A stretch of DNA of 64,000 nt from Kalmusia sp. IMI 367209 (taxonomy: Eukaryota > Ascomycota > Dothideomycetes > Pleosporales > Didymosphaeriaceae): contig JAPEUQ010000009.1 in NCBI GenBank assembly GCA_027946365.1, positions 372,001 through 436,000 on the forward strand, in the 5' to 3' direction. Of this stretch, positions 1-12,300 are shown piece after piece (position 1 is the first letter of the stretch; each line of letters begins with the position of its first letter). Below the pieces are notes generated by a model. That model did not search any database. It worked only from the letters and a program-made list of their open reading frames with translations, and was not told where the DNA came from. The translations under genes were made by a program, and so were the position numbers.

Positions 1-92
1 TCTGCTCGCGACTGTATCTAATCACATCTTCCCATTAATACATCCGCGCCTCTGGGGCCCGCCATGGCTTTGGCAGAAGCTCAACCTCCTCG

Positions 93-1095
93 ACAAGCAC
101 GTCACTCCACACAATCTTTAGCTCTGAAGGACCGGCTTCGCCCTTTTCTGTCTCACTTATCCGCGTTACCTTAACCATGTCTGGGGGAACGATGAAGATC
201 TTGAGGAAAAAGGGTTGCGTGGAATTCTCTGCTCCAACTGCATCCCCTAGGGCTATAACCATCCGTCCAGAATGCACGTTCCCAGTGGCCGTTCGCAGTG
301 GGTTCTCTGTGCTCGAAAATCTTCCTTGCATCAACCTCGATTGCCTACCGAGCGTCAGACTTACGGAGCAGTCAGATTTGAGCTGGATACTCGATCTCTT
401 GGCAGTCATGTATCCAGAAAAGGAGAGGTGCCTACACCACCTCGGTATTGCGGTGCCCGTCCTGCACAGTGACGTGCATGCATGCTATAAAAGGTCGCTC
501 TCATGCATGTTCTCATATGTCGCAGGGATTGACGGGAAGCAACAGAGCTTCATCTTCCAAATTAGTACCCACGATGGCAATGTCGATATGCTGGTCTTCG
601 TATCCGCGCTTCGGCTCGATCTGGCGAACTAGAGTATAGTACTTGACGCTACAGTATATTTTTTTCACGAAGAAGCAGCTCCTGAAAGAGTATATGATGC
701 TTTTCTCCGGGAGTAACATCACTCAAATCTCCGTCTCTGCCGACGAGCTTGCCTTGTGGAGGAACGCTATACCGGCCTTCGTAGAACGTTGTCGCGACTG
801 GGCTCATTCGATCTCGTGTGAGTATAGATTGGAACTGATCGGTTCAATTCTAGTGGACCGATCCATGAGCTCATGTGGTCTTGGGAAATTTCCAGTGAAT
901 TACGAAGTTCGAGATAATAAAGGGAGCGGTGTCTTGAAGCATTGCATTCGCGTTGCAATCGCTCCTTGTTTCCCGGTCTTCGACATGGATCAGACACCTG
1001 GTCCAGATTTTTCCAGTCAGGCAAGAGGTTCACACGAGTTTGAGAATGGATTCATAGACCGAGATTCTCCTGAAGCGGAGTGTGCTGTATGTTGA
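93..1095 (+). pseudogene. Decayed MYND/DUF4470-type fungal gene, 3' part
   Basis: Two adjoining plus-strand frames carry blocks that I recognise from a large fungal family annotated as MYND zinc finger / DUF4470 proteins: PSVRLTEQSDLSWILDLL, then HSDVHACYKRSLSCMFSYV and STHDGNVDMLVFVSALRLDL, then FVERCRDWAHSISCEYR and a late block VAIAPCFPVF. The first frame is open to a TAG at 630-632; beyond it the same frame continues in family style (SIVLDATVYFFHEE) until TAA at 714-716. The family match then resumes in another frame from about 715 to the stop at 1095. One nonsense codon and one frameshift therefore interrupt the gene, and no usable intron removes them. The 5' half is missing or unrecognisable and the C-terminal MYND finger is not visible beyond a final CxxC. 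The assignment rests on remembered family motifs. A real gene with unusual splicing is the alternative. Confidence 0.55.
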
Positions 1096-2664
1096 TGTTA
1101 TGATCAAGATGTGAGAAAGGGGTTGAGAAGAATAGCTTCAATGTCGATCTCGAAATGAGTACCGTAGACAATCGTTCCGAAACTTGGTCAGGTCGGGGTA
1201 CATCACGAAGAGGAGGACTATTCTAGGCACTGGGCACAAGAGCGCAATCACAAATCCTTGATCGATATTCCTACCCTATCACTTAGATGCGGATTTCGCG
1301 TAGCCAGACACGACTTGAAAAGCCCCTAAAAGTATTTCGTTTCGCTGAAGGGGATATCCAATACGGATGCTCGCGTAAATATCTCAGCTATGAAAGGGGA
1401 GGAGCAGTTGTGTGGGGATACATGTATGGTTATGCAAAGGGTTGCTGACGAAGCTCGAATATAGCAAGATGGCTGAGGGCAAAGCAGATCGGCTAAAAGG
1501 TCGTTTTCAATTTGCTGTTCTAGCCTCGCTCTGGCCATTTCCGTCATTGGCTGGCCGAAGCTTGAACGACCTCCGCAGGCGGTAAGCTCTGGCTAGGCGT
1601 GGACAAGAGCTGAAAATGTATGATATAAGATTGCGATTCCCGCTCTAGCAAGGCTTTGTTCATATCATGTCTTTCAGAAACATGTCTCAGTGTGTGTGTG
1701 TGTGTGGCTGCCCGCTTTTAGTCGAGTGTTATCTTGATTACAGTTCGTCCACCGAGACAAAGTGTATTTTTAAAATGGCAGAACCTCAGTCAGTCTAGTC
1801 CAGACACAGCGGATTTGCTTTATATTATCGCAGGTGGGTCTGCATCAACAGCGCTTAGCATGCAGATGACTCTGACGTTTGTAGGAACGCCTGTGGCGTA
1901 GTGGAAGGAAACTCACTCACGCTCACATTCCACCTACGCAAGTGTGTAATTCACCATCGTTGTCTTCACGCGCGAGTTATAGAAAACCTTCTTGTCGTGC
2001 ATAACAGCGCCCCTCTGCTCCAGCACTACCTATAGGCTCTATCACTCACGACACTTATAGAAGGGTAAAGACTGACCTGAAATCCAGGTGTATCAGTGCT
2101 CGGCGCAGCACTTGTGCGTCGGAGATGCCTATGTCAACATCAGCTTGATGGAATTAGCCGTCGCCTTCGCACTACCGTGAAAGACTCATCATCCCTTGTC
2201 TCGTAGTCTTCCACAACTTCTGAATTATTCGTCTTGACTCGCTGTATTGTGGGGCTTGAGGAGCTATCTGTAACTTGAAATGTGCCTTGTGAAGTATAAG
2301 CTGGAAGCTTCTGGTCGGTGAAACTTTTAGCGGAGACTGGAGTCTTGTACGGGTACTTGGCAGCTTAAGCTCAGGAAAACACTGAGGCATGGATATAGTG
2401 CTGTTGTGCCATCACCTGGGGAAGCATGCTGTAGGACAAGAATTCTAATGACTGTCTTGGGGCCGGTGTGCAAAAAAAATTAGACGAGAAACTATAGAGG
2501 TACATTCCAAGCTGAGGTCCTCACCTGAAGATAGGGAAGGCACTTAGAGACGACTTCGGTAAGGACGTTGATGCTAGAGACAAGTGAATAGCAACAAATC
2601 CAACCTAGATTACAGCTCATGGCATACCATCAAGCAATCACCCCATGTCGTATGTCTCCCAGTC
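1096..2664. other. Intergenic, no gene seen
   Basis: No convincing coding frame. It holds a (TG)8 microsatellite at 1691-1706 and an A-run near 2471. The first bases may be further debris of the MYND-type pseudogene. Confidence 0.6.
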
Positions 2665-3774
2665 CTAAACACCAGTCTCAAATTCCTCGCTATCGTCCAC
2701 GCATCCCACCGTCGTGAAGATATTCTCTTCGCCACTCTCGCCCTCACGACGGTCTGGCGTACGTCCATTCCGATCGCCGTGTGCCCATTCGCCTTCACCA
2801 CAGTATGAGTTAAAACTAAAATCTTGCGCTCCAAGTATCCATCGATTAGAACTGCAATGTGCATCTCGCCAGCGCTCCGTTACCGTCCTGCCCCACCGAA
2901 CCCCACGCTCCGACGATGCCGCAGCCGACGCAAGTCTGTCCTGCAAAATGGCTAGAGCACGCGCACTCGAAGCCAGCGTGGGCCTCTGAGCGCGCTGCAA
3001 AGCCTCGCGCTGGCCCCTCGACACCGTAGCCTCACGTCTCCCCGCCGCGGGACTCGTAGGGGAGGAGCCACGGGTGGGTGTCTCCGCGTTCGCTGTCCCT
3101 TGGGTCGCTGTGCGGGACCGAGCCATCGACGCTTTTGTCGGGGTTTGATAGTGTGGTTGGGCCGTCTTCGCTGCTGTGCGACCACCTCGTTGGATATCTG
3201 CAGGTTCGACCTTTGGTTCTGGGATGATTGCGGCTCGACGTGGTCCAGGAGAGGCTCCAATGGACGGAGTGTTTGTATGTCGCGCTTCAAATGTCGGTTG
3301 TGAGGATGGACCTTCGTCGTCTGCATCGTGCACGAGGGATGCAAGATCGCCCCATGAACGCCGTGGCCGGGGTGCGAGTATGTCGTGATCGTCAGACTCG
3401 ATACCATCTATTTCGAAAACAGGTGTACGTCCGAGCCTCGGTGTAATGAAAGAATGGAGATTGTATGGCGGAGCATACGCGGAATCATCTGCCCCGGTGA
3501 AAAGCTCTGTGCGGCACGTAGGACACGTGTGGTTACCGAATTGCTCGAGCCATGCCAAAAGGCACGAGCGGTGGAAGACGTGGGAGCATTGCTTGATCCG
3601 GACCGCGGTGGTGTCTATCGTAGGCTCATTGGACTGAGCGGCGGAGGTTGACGCGATGTATGGATGATAGCAAACAGCACAATCGTCTTTAGGCGGGTTG
3701 GTAAGGATTTCGAGGTCGTTGTGAATGAAGGTGCCACGCGCGGAGTTGGACATCGGCTGAGTTGAGCTCGACAT
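2665..3774 (-). CDS. RING-H2 finger protein, probable E3 ubiquitin ligase
   Basis: A single open frame of 369 residues. A complete C3H2C3 RING-H2 lies near the N-terminus: C32-x2-C35, C63-x-H65-x2-H68-x2-C71, C84-x2-C87 (CSHVFHRSC and CPTC). RING-H2 domains normally bind E2 enzymes and direct ubiquitin transfer; the substrate is unknown. The first two ligand pairs are separated by a 27-residue loop, longer than usual. The rest, about residues 110-369, is Ser/Pro/Arg/Ala-rich, low in complexity and probably disordered, with no membrane segment. The start MSSSTQPM is the first ATG and sits 31 codons before the first zinc ligand. It has all eight ligands, unlike three of the RING genes at 43-48 kb. 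Confidence 0.85.
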   Translation of the reverse strand: MSSSTQPMSNSARGTFIHNDLEILTNPPKDDCAVCYHPYIASTSAAQSNEPTIDTTAVRIKQCSHVFHRSCLLAWLEQFGNHTCPTCRTELFTGADDSAYAPPYNLHSFITPRLGRTPVFEIDGIESDDHDILAPRPRRSWGDLASLVHDADDEGPSSQPTFEARHTNTPSIGASPGPRRAAIIPEPKVEPADIQRGGRTAAKTAQPHYQTPTKASMARSRTATQGTANAETPTRGSSPTSPAAGRREATVSRGQREALQRAQRPTLASSARALAILQDRLASAAASSERGVRWGRTVTERWRDAHCSSNRWILGAQDFSFNSYCGEGEWAHGDRNGRTPDRREGESGEENIFTTVGCVDDSEEFETGV

Positions 3775-4408
3775 GCTGCTGTGGTCGTGGTTGGAGATTC
3801 TTGTAATAGGTCAGCATCTCGACATATATAGAAGTGCAGGCGCTTGCATGGTGGCTTGTGTTCTTTAGCAAACGGCGTACCCCAGTGAGACACTTTGTTT
3901 TGCTACCGTCACCTGCTATCTAGTGATTTGTACGGCACCATGCAAGAATTTGATCCTTTTAAAGCCATTTGGAGGTAGTGGCGGGGTCCGGTTGAGGCAC
4001 ATGACCTTGAGTACCATGGTTATCGAAATATCGAAGTAAATGTTGAATCTTAGTGAACAAAATACTGGGCAATCAGCTAAAGCTGATTAATCACCGGTTT
4101 TGTTAGTGATGTGTATGAAGAAATTGAAGTGTAACTTTCGTCTACATTCAAATTATTGACGCATGTTTTGGAACGTAGATGAATGTCATAAAGAGAACGA
4201 GCAGGTTCGCTTTCCCTAGCTCGTGATCAATGCAAATATGCAGCAGCCCGGTTTTAGTAGAGAATGTGCCCTTACCAGACTTTCCCAGAGAGTACCCAAT
4301 AAATACTGTTACAGCAATATGTACAGCGAACGGATGTAGCGTACGCATTATTCCCAGCGTTCCCTAACCGTCCAGGCCAAGTAGCGCTTTTTCAATCTCT
4401 CAACACGC
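3775..4408. other. Intergenic with an 18-bp palindrome
   Basis: No gene seen. It includes the upstream region of the RING-H2 gene and the 3' flank of RCF1. A hairpin-forming palindrome lies at 4071-4088, and a related copy occurs at 40102-40119. Confidence 0.6.
4071..4088. repeat. Palindrome AATCAGCT-AA-AGCTGATT
   Basis: A perfect 8-bp inverted repeat around AA. Similarity to the site at 40102 continues about 25 bases downstream (both run into TTAGTG), so it may be one end of an old short transposon (MITE) rather than a chance hairpin. Confidence 0.5.
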
Positions 4409-4962
4409 CTACTTCTCCCCTCTCAATTCCTTTAGCTCCCTCGTCTTCTGCTCCACCAGATCCACCAACCCCTCCTTCTTCTCCCCCTTCTTCGTCAGCC
4501 TCTCCTTCCACGCCCTTTCCTCCTCGTCCCGCATCTCCAATTCTCTCAGCCACCTCTCCCGCCTGTCCATCCTCTCCTTCTCCGCCTTCGCCTTCTCGTA
4601 GTCCTTACGCTTCACGCGGTCCTTCTGCCAATACATGTTGCCCGCGACCAGCACCGCGATGGTGAAGGCCTGCGCGTACAGACGCCGGCGGAAGTACAGG
4701 TTGGTCATTTTGTGGTCGCCTTTGCGCATGGAGCGGGTGGCGCCGACGATGGCCCACACGGTGAGGCCGCAGCCAAATGGGATGAGGGGCTCTTCGCGGA
4801 GGCGGCGCCATATCTTGTCCAGGGTATTCTCGTTGTAGAAGTCGCTGAATTGCGTCAGTCGATAATATCAAGATTACTTGAGCGAATGGTTACGTACGCA
4901 TTCTCGTCGAAGGAGGAGGGCAGCGGGGCGCTGTTGGGACCCGACATGGGCGGGCCAGACAT
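4409..4962 (-). CDS. RCF1: Respiratory supercomplex factor 1 (HIG1 domain), mitochondrial
   Basis: Two exons, 4898-4962 and 4409-4844, joined across a 53-bp intron (GTACGT..CAG), give 166 residues. The start is the ATG giving MSGPPMSGPNSAPLPSSFDE. The HIG1 domain covers roughly residues 22-105: an acidic/aromatic lead-in (DFYNENTLDKIWRRLREEP), a first membrane helix at about 42-58 containing CGLTVWAIVGATRSM, a basic loop with NLYFRRRLYAQ, and a second helix at about 79-94. The C-terminal third is a highly charged coiled coil, as in fungal Rcf1. Family knowledge: Rcf1 sits in the inner mitochondrial membrane and assists assembly of cytochrome c oxidase and III-IV supercomplexes. Its start lies 359 bp from the divergent DSC4-like gene, so the two share a promoter region. 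Confidence 0.93.
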
Positions 4963-5321
4963 GGTGTGCGGAGGTGGCGGAGGTGTCGCGTGGGTGGTAT
5001 GCAAGGTTGCGGCTCGTCTCACGTAGAGCTCATGGGCGATTGAGCTGTTCTAGCACACTACTGGGCTGACTCGAGCTCGTTGGGAAGAGTCTGGTGTCGT
5101 GAGGGTTGGATAGTAACTGCTTGCGAGCGCGCAGGTGGTGGAGCTTGAATCGATTATCTCACCACTTTCGGCGCTCGGCAACTGGTGTTGTTCCAGCCGC
5201 CGACGCGCTCTGCTGCCTGCACATCAACCTGCATTCGTTGTGGACGACCCGAATTCGAACGCTTCTTTCAGACAGGCCTTGATGACCGGAGAAGCTGTGC
5301 GCACCTTTGCCTCGCTGCGCA
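4963..5321. promoter_or_regulatory. Shared divergent promoter region, RCF1 / DSC4-like
   Basis: A 359-bp gap between two start codons on opposite strands. It must hold both 5' leaders and promoters; no specific element is recognised. Confidence 0.5.
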
Positions 5322-6371
5322 ATGAACGATGAGGCCGAGTCCTCGCGCGCGGGACGACGCCTGGACGCGAGCTCGACTTCGGATACGGAGCACGACGATG
5401 ATGTAGCAGACATCGACTACGACGAGCAAGTTGCCCAGCGCGAGCAGCGCATCAAAGAGAGAAGATTGGATGCGAAACGCAAGCGGGTTGCATTTCTAGA
5501 CCACTTGCTCCGCGAACTAGACACGCTTGCTTTCCTGGAGCTCATCGCACTCTACCATCTAGAGTAGGCATATTCCGGAACTGTCCCGAACTTGTGTCAC
5601 CCTACTTACCGTTGTAGCTGCTCATTCTTCTGGTTCACCGTCCGCGCTATCATCCACGGCGCCTTGCTCACGCCGCTCCCCGACATGGGCCTCCACCGCC
5701 AGCACGATGAGCACAAGCCCTTCCTCCCTATGATCCTCATTTGCTTCGGTATCAACTTCCTGCTGCACCTTCTGTACCCCGCCCCGTCAGCCGGCGAGGA
5801 CACGCGCGGATATCTCCACGGAGGCCTGATGATTGACTTTATTGGGCAACAAGGGCCGACGAGCAAGTGGAAGCTTGTGGGACTGGATATCTGCATTCTG
5901 CTATTGCAGCTCGTCATGGTATCCGTGCATGTGAAGAGACGGGCATCTAAGAAGACAGTGGCACAGCTATCGGCAGGCAACACGGAAGCGAGGGACAGCG
6001 AAGGAGGAGGTGGAGGAGGCGACGGGCAAGCGGTCCAGGACAATGCGGCACGGCAGCAAGATGCTGACTCGGAAGAACGCGGTGTCCTGCGGCGCACCGA
6101 CACGTTATCTGACATCGGAGCGGATCCAGACGAGCAGGACACGCTCTTGCCAGCCTCCGAGGGTGGTCAGACAGACGCTCTGGACTTGCTCACCTCGGGC
6201 CAGTGCGTCATCGGTGAGCTCACCCTCGTCGACACGCTTATCGAGGAGCACCAGAAGTATCAAGCTTTCCGTCAGACGCGGGCTGAAGCGGGAGGAACGT
6301 CTTCGTTGCCGCCTACCGCTCTGCGTCAGCTGCAGACGTTCCGCATGCGTTTCGGGGTGGGTGGTGGTTGA
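5322..6371 (+). CDS. dsc4: DUF1746 membrane protein, Dsc E3 ligase complex subunit 4-like
   Basis: Exons 5322-5563 and 5618-6371, separated by a 54-bp intron (GTAGGC..TAG), encode 331 residues. The junction restores LYHLDCSFFWF, the hallmark stretch of fungal DUF1746 proteins. An acidic, charged N-terminus (about 1-50) is followed by AKRKRVAFLDHLLRELDTL and a membrane-rich core with helices near 67-99, 115-133 and 167-186. A long polar tail (190-331) contains a Gly run and acidic stretches. Family knowledge: DUF1746 includes Dsc4 of the Golgi Dsc ubiquitin ligase that activates SREBP in fission yeast and many moulds. ATG 5322 was chosen because the frame upstream has only a TTG and no earlier ATG. 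The complex assignment is by family; sequence alone shows a multi-pass membrane protein. Confidence 0.82.
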
Positions 6372-9300
6372 AAGTATAACTTTGCCCCATGCAATCAGCA
6401 TCCATACAGCAAAGGTCGAGAGATACCAAGGTGACTCCCCCCCACGCGGAAAGATGCGGCTTACCCTCAGCCTTCATCCCGCTCACGAACTCTATTCCCT
6501 TGACGGCAGCCGTGCAGCCATGTGGTGGCCCTTTACGCCCTGTCGCTGGCCGTGTCGAAGCCAACTGCCAACAAATCATCCTACATGAACCAATCCTCGG
6601 TGGCGGAAACTGTCTCACCGCCCGGATTCGTTCGATGGCCCTCCACATCGCCGCCCCGACGAGGATGACCACGACGACGACAACAACACCCCACACTTCA
6701 TCAAAGCTGTGCCACCGCGGACGTAATGCGGTCTCAAGCGCTCGTCCGCGATCGGAACAGGCAGATTAGCAAGCCCAGCCCCTCCTCCGCCCGAGGGTTA
6801 CACGCCACACACGCACAGCCTTGCAGGGCGGGCAGCCACCCAATATCAACAACTTCCAGCCCTTGGGGACCTTTCCGCTGTGCGCCCTGAGCCGTCCACG
6901 ACCCATGCTCACTCCCTCTCGCCATATGCGCTCCACGTTTGTGTGTCGCCTCACCAGACGGTCCGCGACGAGCGCCAATCTCCGCCCATTATTGCTAGCG
7001 CCCTGTTGTACGTACATGACATGTGGCGTGGGATCAGGGTGCGGGGCAGCAGCAGCAGCAGCAGCCGTGTAACACTCGATAGAGAGAATGCATCATCATG
7101 TAGGCGCCAGATTGGCTGCTGTGGCCGCCCTCTCCACCCCCAACCAAAACAAAACAGAAATGAAAAAAGCTGTTGAAAGAAAGGTGGCGCAACGCCGACG
7201 CCCCCGTTCATTTCCACCACGTCGTGCATTGCGTTTGCGTTGCGTGCTCGTGACGAAACATGTGGCCTGGATGCTGTTGAGACGCAGAGCCCGTCGCTCG
7301 TTCCGTCGTCGATAGACATCCAACCAAACCCGTCACACACGTGCTTTTTCGGCACCCAGCAAGGAAAAATAAATCATGTCCTTCCGCCCTATATTTAGCC
7401 CTATAGTTAGCCCCCCGGTCTGCAACAATGCCCATAACCCAGTCGACTTTGTTTTTTTTTATTTGGGCGTGCACAACATCCCTCCCACCTGCGCGTTACT
7501 GCTGCTGCACACATGCTGTTCTATTCCCCGCTACCTACTCCCTTCAAAAAGCATCGCAGGCTGCCCTCGCTTACTCGCCCCGTGTACAAGTTTTTTATTT
7601 CCTTACGGCTACGCCGCCGGCGCAGATCAAAGGCCTAAAAAGCCACGCGCGGCCGCCAGCCCGCCAGCCAACCAGCTCAGCCGCCCAGGGGGCCCCGCGC
7701 GGCGTAGCACGGAATTTTCTGATTGGACAGTAGAACGCCAGGGCTCGCGGCGACCGCTAGCGGGCCGGGTCGCAGGATGGGGTTGGGTTGGGTTGGTTGG
7801 AGAGAGTCAGAGAGTAAGAGAAGTAAGAGAGTCTGTGTCTGTTGTGTCTGTTGTCTGGGTCTGTGTGTATGCGTGTGCCGTTCACATGACCGGCCGCATA
7901 TGTGCATCACACACCTCCAGCTGACATGCAGCGTGCGTTGGCGGGGGGTCGGGGCGGCTTGTGGCTTTTTTTGTTCCTTTGCTTTTGCTGGGCAAGCCTT
8001 TTCTTTTTTGCGCGAGAGGTGCAGGGTGGATTCGGATCGGCGCGCATGCTGGGGCTGCTTGCTTGCTTGCTTGCTTGCTTGCTGCATGACAAGGGCGATG
8101 GTGCGGTGTTGGATTGCTGAAACCGTCCGACGGAGATGAGAGAGTAAAGCCTGTATGTGAGTCTGTGTGTCAGTGTGTGTCTGCTCTCGTGTGTTGTGCA
8201 TGCGTGTGCCGCCGCGCCCCGCGTGTTGTGAATGGGCGAGCACACTTGTTGGGTACTGCTTTGCTGCAAAGGGGGAATGAAAGGAAAAGAGGCTTGATTC
8301 GTGCTCCCCCTCCTCCTCCTCTCTCCCTTTTTGCCCCCTTCCAATGCGCTTGAGCGACGTTGCAGCAAACGTGCGCATCCATCTCGGCAATCTCTAGTGT
8401 TGCCAATGTCCCGTAATGTGTGTTGTTGCTTGCTTGCTGGTGCTTGCTTGCTGCACCGCTGACTCGGCTCGCGCAGCCTTTTGCCAAAAAGCCAAAAGAG
8501 TCACTCGCGCAGAAGAAGGAAGGAAAAAAACTTCTCAATCAGTTTGTCCGTCTGCACTCCTACTCCTACTCCTACTCCTCCTCCACGGAGGGAGCAAACA
8601 CGCGCGCACGCGCACGCACACACGCAATCAATCAATCTGAACGGCAGGGCCGAAGCCGCTCCTAGCTGCCGTGCAACCATCGGTACGGGTTGACGACTGC
8701 ACGCCTACGCAAGACGCAAGGTCCCCGAACCATCTGACGCCAACCCGCGTATTTCCCCATCACATGCATAAGCGCCAATGGATGGGGAGGGGGAGGGGAG
8801 GAAGGACCCCTTGTCGAGTCCTCCTCTCTCTCTCTATGCTTTATTTCCTTGCCCCGCCCTACTGAGGTCCCTGCTGCCCGGCCCCTTGCCCCCCCTTGTG
8901 CAACTCCAAGCTCGAGTCCGAAGCAGGGTAAGATATAAAGTGTTGCGTTGGCCGTGCATATACACATTCACAATTGGGAAGCTAAGGCCGATGCTGTGCT
9001 ACATTTAGTGTGCGAGGTAATACCTTAGGACCCCGAGCGCCCAGGGGGGAAGCAAAAGCGTCGAAAAGTTCGCAATCGCGGCCGAAAGAGGAAGGCTAGC
9101 GGGGGTTGGTAGGGGCGGGCTGGGGCTATGTATAACGAGATTCGCTGGAGGCGCCGCGCCTCGTGCAGATGGAGAAGGGCGCGCAATATAGCAAAAGACG
9201 TCCAAAAGCTGCTGTCAGCGTGATGCATCGTCAGGGAGGCGCCGCCGAAGCGGCCCTGTTAGGCGGATAAGCTTCGTGCGCGTGGCTCCGAAGAGCAATA

Positions 9301-12300
9301 CAGACAAAGATGCGGTGAAGTCAACATACACGTGTCGTCGTGGGACGGTGGGACATTACAGACATGGCGCTTTCACTACAGTGTAGTGCCACGGTGCTAG
9401 AGCAATAGGCTATATTGGACAGCATGCATACGCACTGTTTGTGTGTGTGCCCGGTACAGTACGCTACCATGGAGGAGCGAGGACCATAAGGTGGTAGGAG
9501 AAACCGTCCCTCGGTATATCTCTCTCTCCTTACGACAGCGTCGGTCGGGCCGAGAGTAGCTATCGGCATCCTGGGGGCGGCGGCGGCCCTCGCAAAGAAC
9601 TGACCAGGCCACAAAACTCCCGACGGAAGGCCGAGTCAGCAGGGCGTCGAGGTAAGCAAATCGAGGACAGACCGAGGAACAGAGAGGCGCAGAGGCAATC
9701 TCCACTTTGGGATTCCTTGGAGCGGCACATGAGCAAGATATGTGGAGCTGTTGAGCAAAAGCTCCTTTCACCCGCAGACGGGCGCTCTCTGTCTCTCCCT
9801 CTCCTTCCAAGGCGCACCGCAGCAGTGTGTGACAGCAGATCAGGGCACTATCAACTCGTCTTAGTTGCATTTCGTTAAGGCTGCTAGTCTTCCCAGCGCT
9901 ACATGGGCACGTGAGCGCCCCGGTATGGCCGGCAGCGTAGATCATGGTGAGCGTCGTCGTGTCCAAGGCTCCAGCCTAAAGCCTGCTAAACCCATGGCCG
10001 GCCTTTGCTCGCCGACGTGTGAAAATAGCGGTGTGGCTCAAAGTGCTGCGGGGGAGCGGAACCGCAACCGGCGTCGCGGCAAAGAGAGAAGAACTTCTTG
10101 GATGGATTTGATTTATGCAGGTGAGAAGGCAGTGCTAAAATAATGTTGGGTCGGCGTTGCGCTGCATCCGCGAAGAAGGACGACTCACGTTATCTCCTGG
10201 TCATGCGGGGTACCATCGGACCCGCAGACCTGGGAAAGCACGATCGCCAATGCCGATGCTTCTTAGGAATTGTTTGCTTCACGCCAGTCTGCCTACAACA
10301 GGGCCCGGCTCGCTTTGGGCACTGCTCACTAGTGCCGCAACGATTGCATCTTGTCCTTGTCCTGTCTTGATAAGAGTGTCAAAGTAATCCAGGCTAGCGG
10401 CAAGGCTTACGGGGAAGAACATTCTGGTTCCGGCTGGGATATCGCGGGCTGTCCAGCATCCAGCACCGTTTTGACTCTGAGTCGCGCGCGAGCCGGATTC
10501 TGACGGCGATCTCAAACATGAAAGGAGCTCCCTGTCGAGGTCGGCCCGTTTAAGGCGAACAAAAGACCACCAAGCGCGGATCTAGTCGCTATCCAGACCT
10601 TCCTCTTTGCTCATTTGTTGCCTGTCGACCAACAACATCCACCTCAGATGCCAGCTGATCCTCACTTCCATGCATCTGCACAACCTTGTCAAGAGACCCG
10701 CTCAGGAGTTTGGTACGCTTGCGCACGCCAACATCCATGGCCGTTCGTGTCCTTCAAACTCCCAGCTATCGAACGGGCCGCACCGGACTGTATTCCGACA
10801 GCCAAGACCACGCGGACCATTGGCTTAGCGTCAGGAACCGACACCCGAAACTCTGAAAAGATCCTGTACCTAGGACCTTTGTAGCTCCTATTCACTTCTA
10901 CGTCATTGGCTCAGATGGCTATGCGTGTACAATTATGCACGGAATCCTCGGCAACAGCAAACAAACGCCTCGGCCATAGTAGCCTACGTCAGCGTCAGAA
11001 GTAATCTTCAGCATGCCCTGCAGACGTAAACAATCTAGTCTACTACCTTTCAAGAAGTATCGAAGCTTGAAAAGACCCGAAGGCTTCGACGACAAAGTGC
11101 TTCATCATTGGCAGCGGACTAGCTTCCGAATGAGTGCGTGACCTCTTTTACTAGACTCCTCTTGAGTTTATTCAAACAAACATCGGTCGTGAATGCAGAT
11201 CCGCACTGGTGCATGCAGTAATCGTACGATTTTGATCGAGAATCTGTGCGGCCTCCGTCGGCAGATTGCGACTCCCTTGCCAGTGGCCTGTTTCTGACGC
11301 CTACTGTATGCTATCTCGGTGTAAGTATGCTTGCAAGGGGGAAATGTGACAAGTAATGGCACACACATGCCGTCAAAATTAACTTTGAGCGCTAGCCTAC
11401 TGGTGTAAGTTGAAAATATTCAAAACAAACGAAACGTAAATCACCTCGTCCATACGTCCAAACCTTTGCAGCCCTGGCGTGCCATTACTAAGTGTTCCGA
11501 ATCTTGTTTCGCGGGTCGCTCGATCTGACAGAACATCTGGTGGCGGGATCTCGAATGGCGTGTTACCTGGTGGACGCGAGAGCGATGCCGTGCCGGAGCC
11601 TCGGATTCAATTGGGACCGTGCGCTGCCACCGTCCAATGTCCGGACGTTGTGAGTCGGAAAATGCATTGTGTATGCAGACGGAGCAGAATGGCGAGATAC
11701 ATAGCGCGTTTTACATCCCAGGTTGCAGGTTTAGTGCAACCCGACGTTGAGGATAGCTGGTACGAGGCTAAGGTCACAACCAACGTATCGTTCGAGGACG
11801 ATAGACCAAGCTAGGATGTAGTCTAGCGTCAAGAGAGATACGGGACGTCTGTGACGAGACTCATGGATGAAACACTTGTTTGCTTTTTGCTGCTGTCAAC
11901 CCCACGAAGCATTGGCTACCGGCTCAGGAAGCCTGCTGCCTGTGCTCATTGTTCGCAAAGCAGCTGATATAAGATACATGGTGAACCGAGCAGTGTGAAG
12001 AGACATTCTGAAAAATTGAGAGGTTCCGTGAGGAGATGTACTCTGATAGTAGAGTTCTATATGATGTAAACAAGAAGGGAAACAAAGCTTTGTGCGGTAA
12101 ATGTCCTGCTGGGGTATATCGAGGATGCGATGCTGCATGGCCGAGTCAAGACGTGAAAAATGTACACGTTTGTTCGCGTTAATGCCAATGTATAGAACAA
12201 ATAAAATTAGATTGAGCCACCCGTTGCGTTGCTAGACATGCAGAAGCCACAGCTCGTGGATGTAGGGTATCAAAACTCCAAAATGAAAGTAAGACTGGAA

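Noticed and set aside
35..409. 124-codon minus-strand ORF opposite the MYND-type pseudogene
   Set aside because: The plus strand carries several consecutive family blocks, so the minus frame is most simply its shadow, although its C-terminal part looks protein-like.
825..850. tRNA-like B-box sequence GGTTCAATTC
   Set aside because: No matching T-stem, acceptor stem or A box around it; it lies inside the MYND-type pseudogene.
7677..8390. 237-codon minus-strand ORF in the microsatellite region
   Set aside because: Its protein is built from repeat-derived runs (ASKQASKQ, Ser/Leu and Arg-rich stretches) and has no family resemblance; it follows (GCTT)n and TGTG repeats.
9397..9966. 189-codon minus-strand ORF
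   Set aside because: Cys/Arg/Ser-rich composition without motifs, no splice partner frames, GC-rich DNA where open frames are common by chance.
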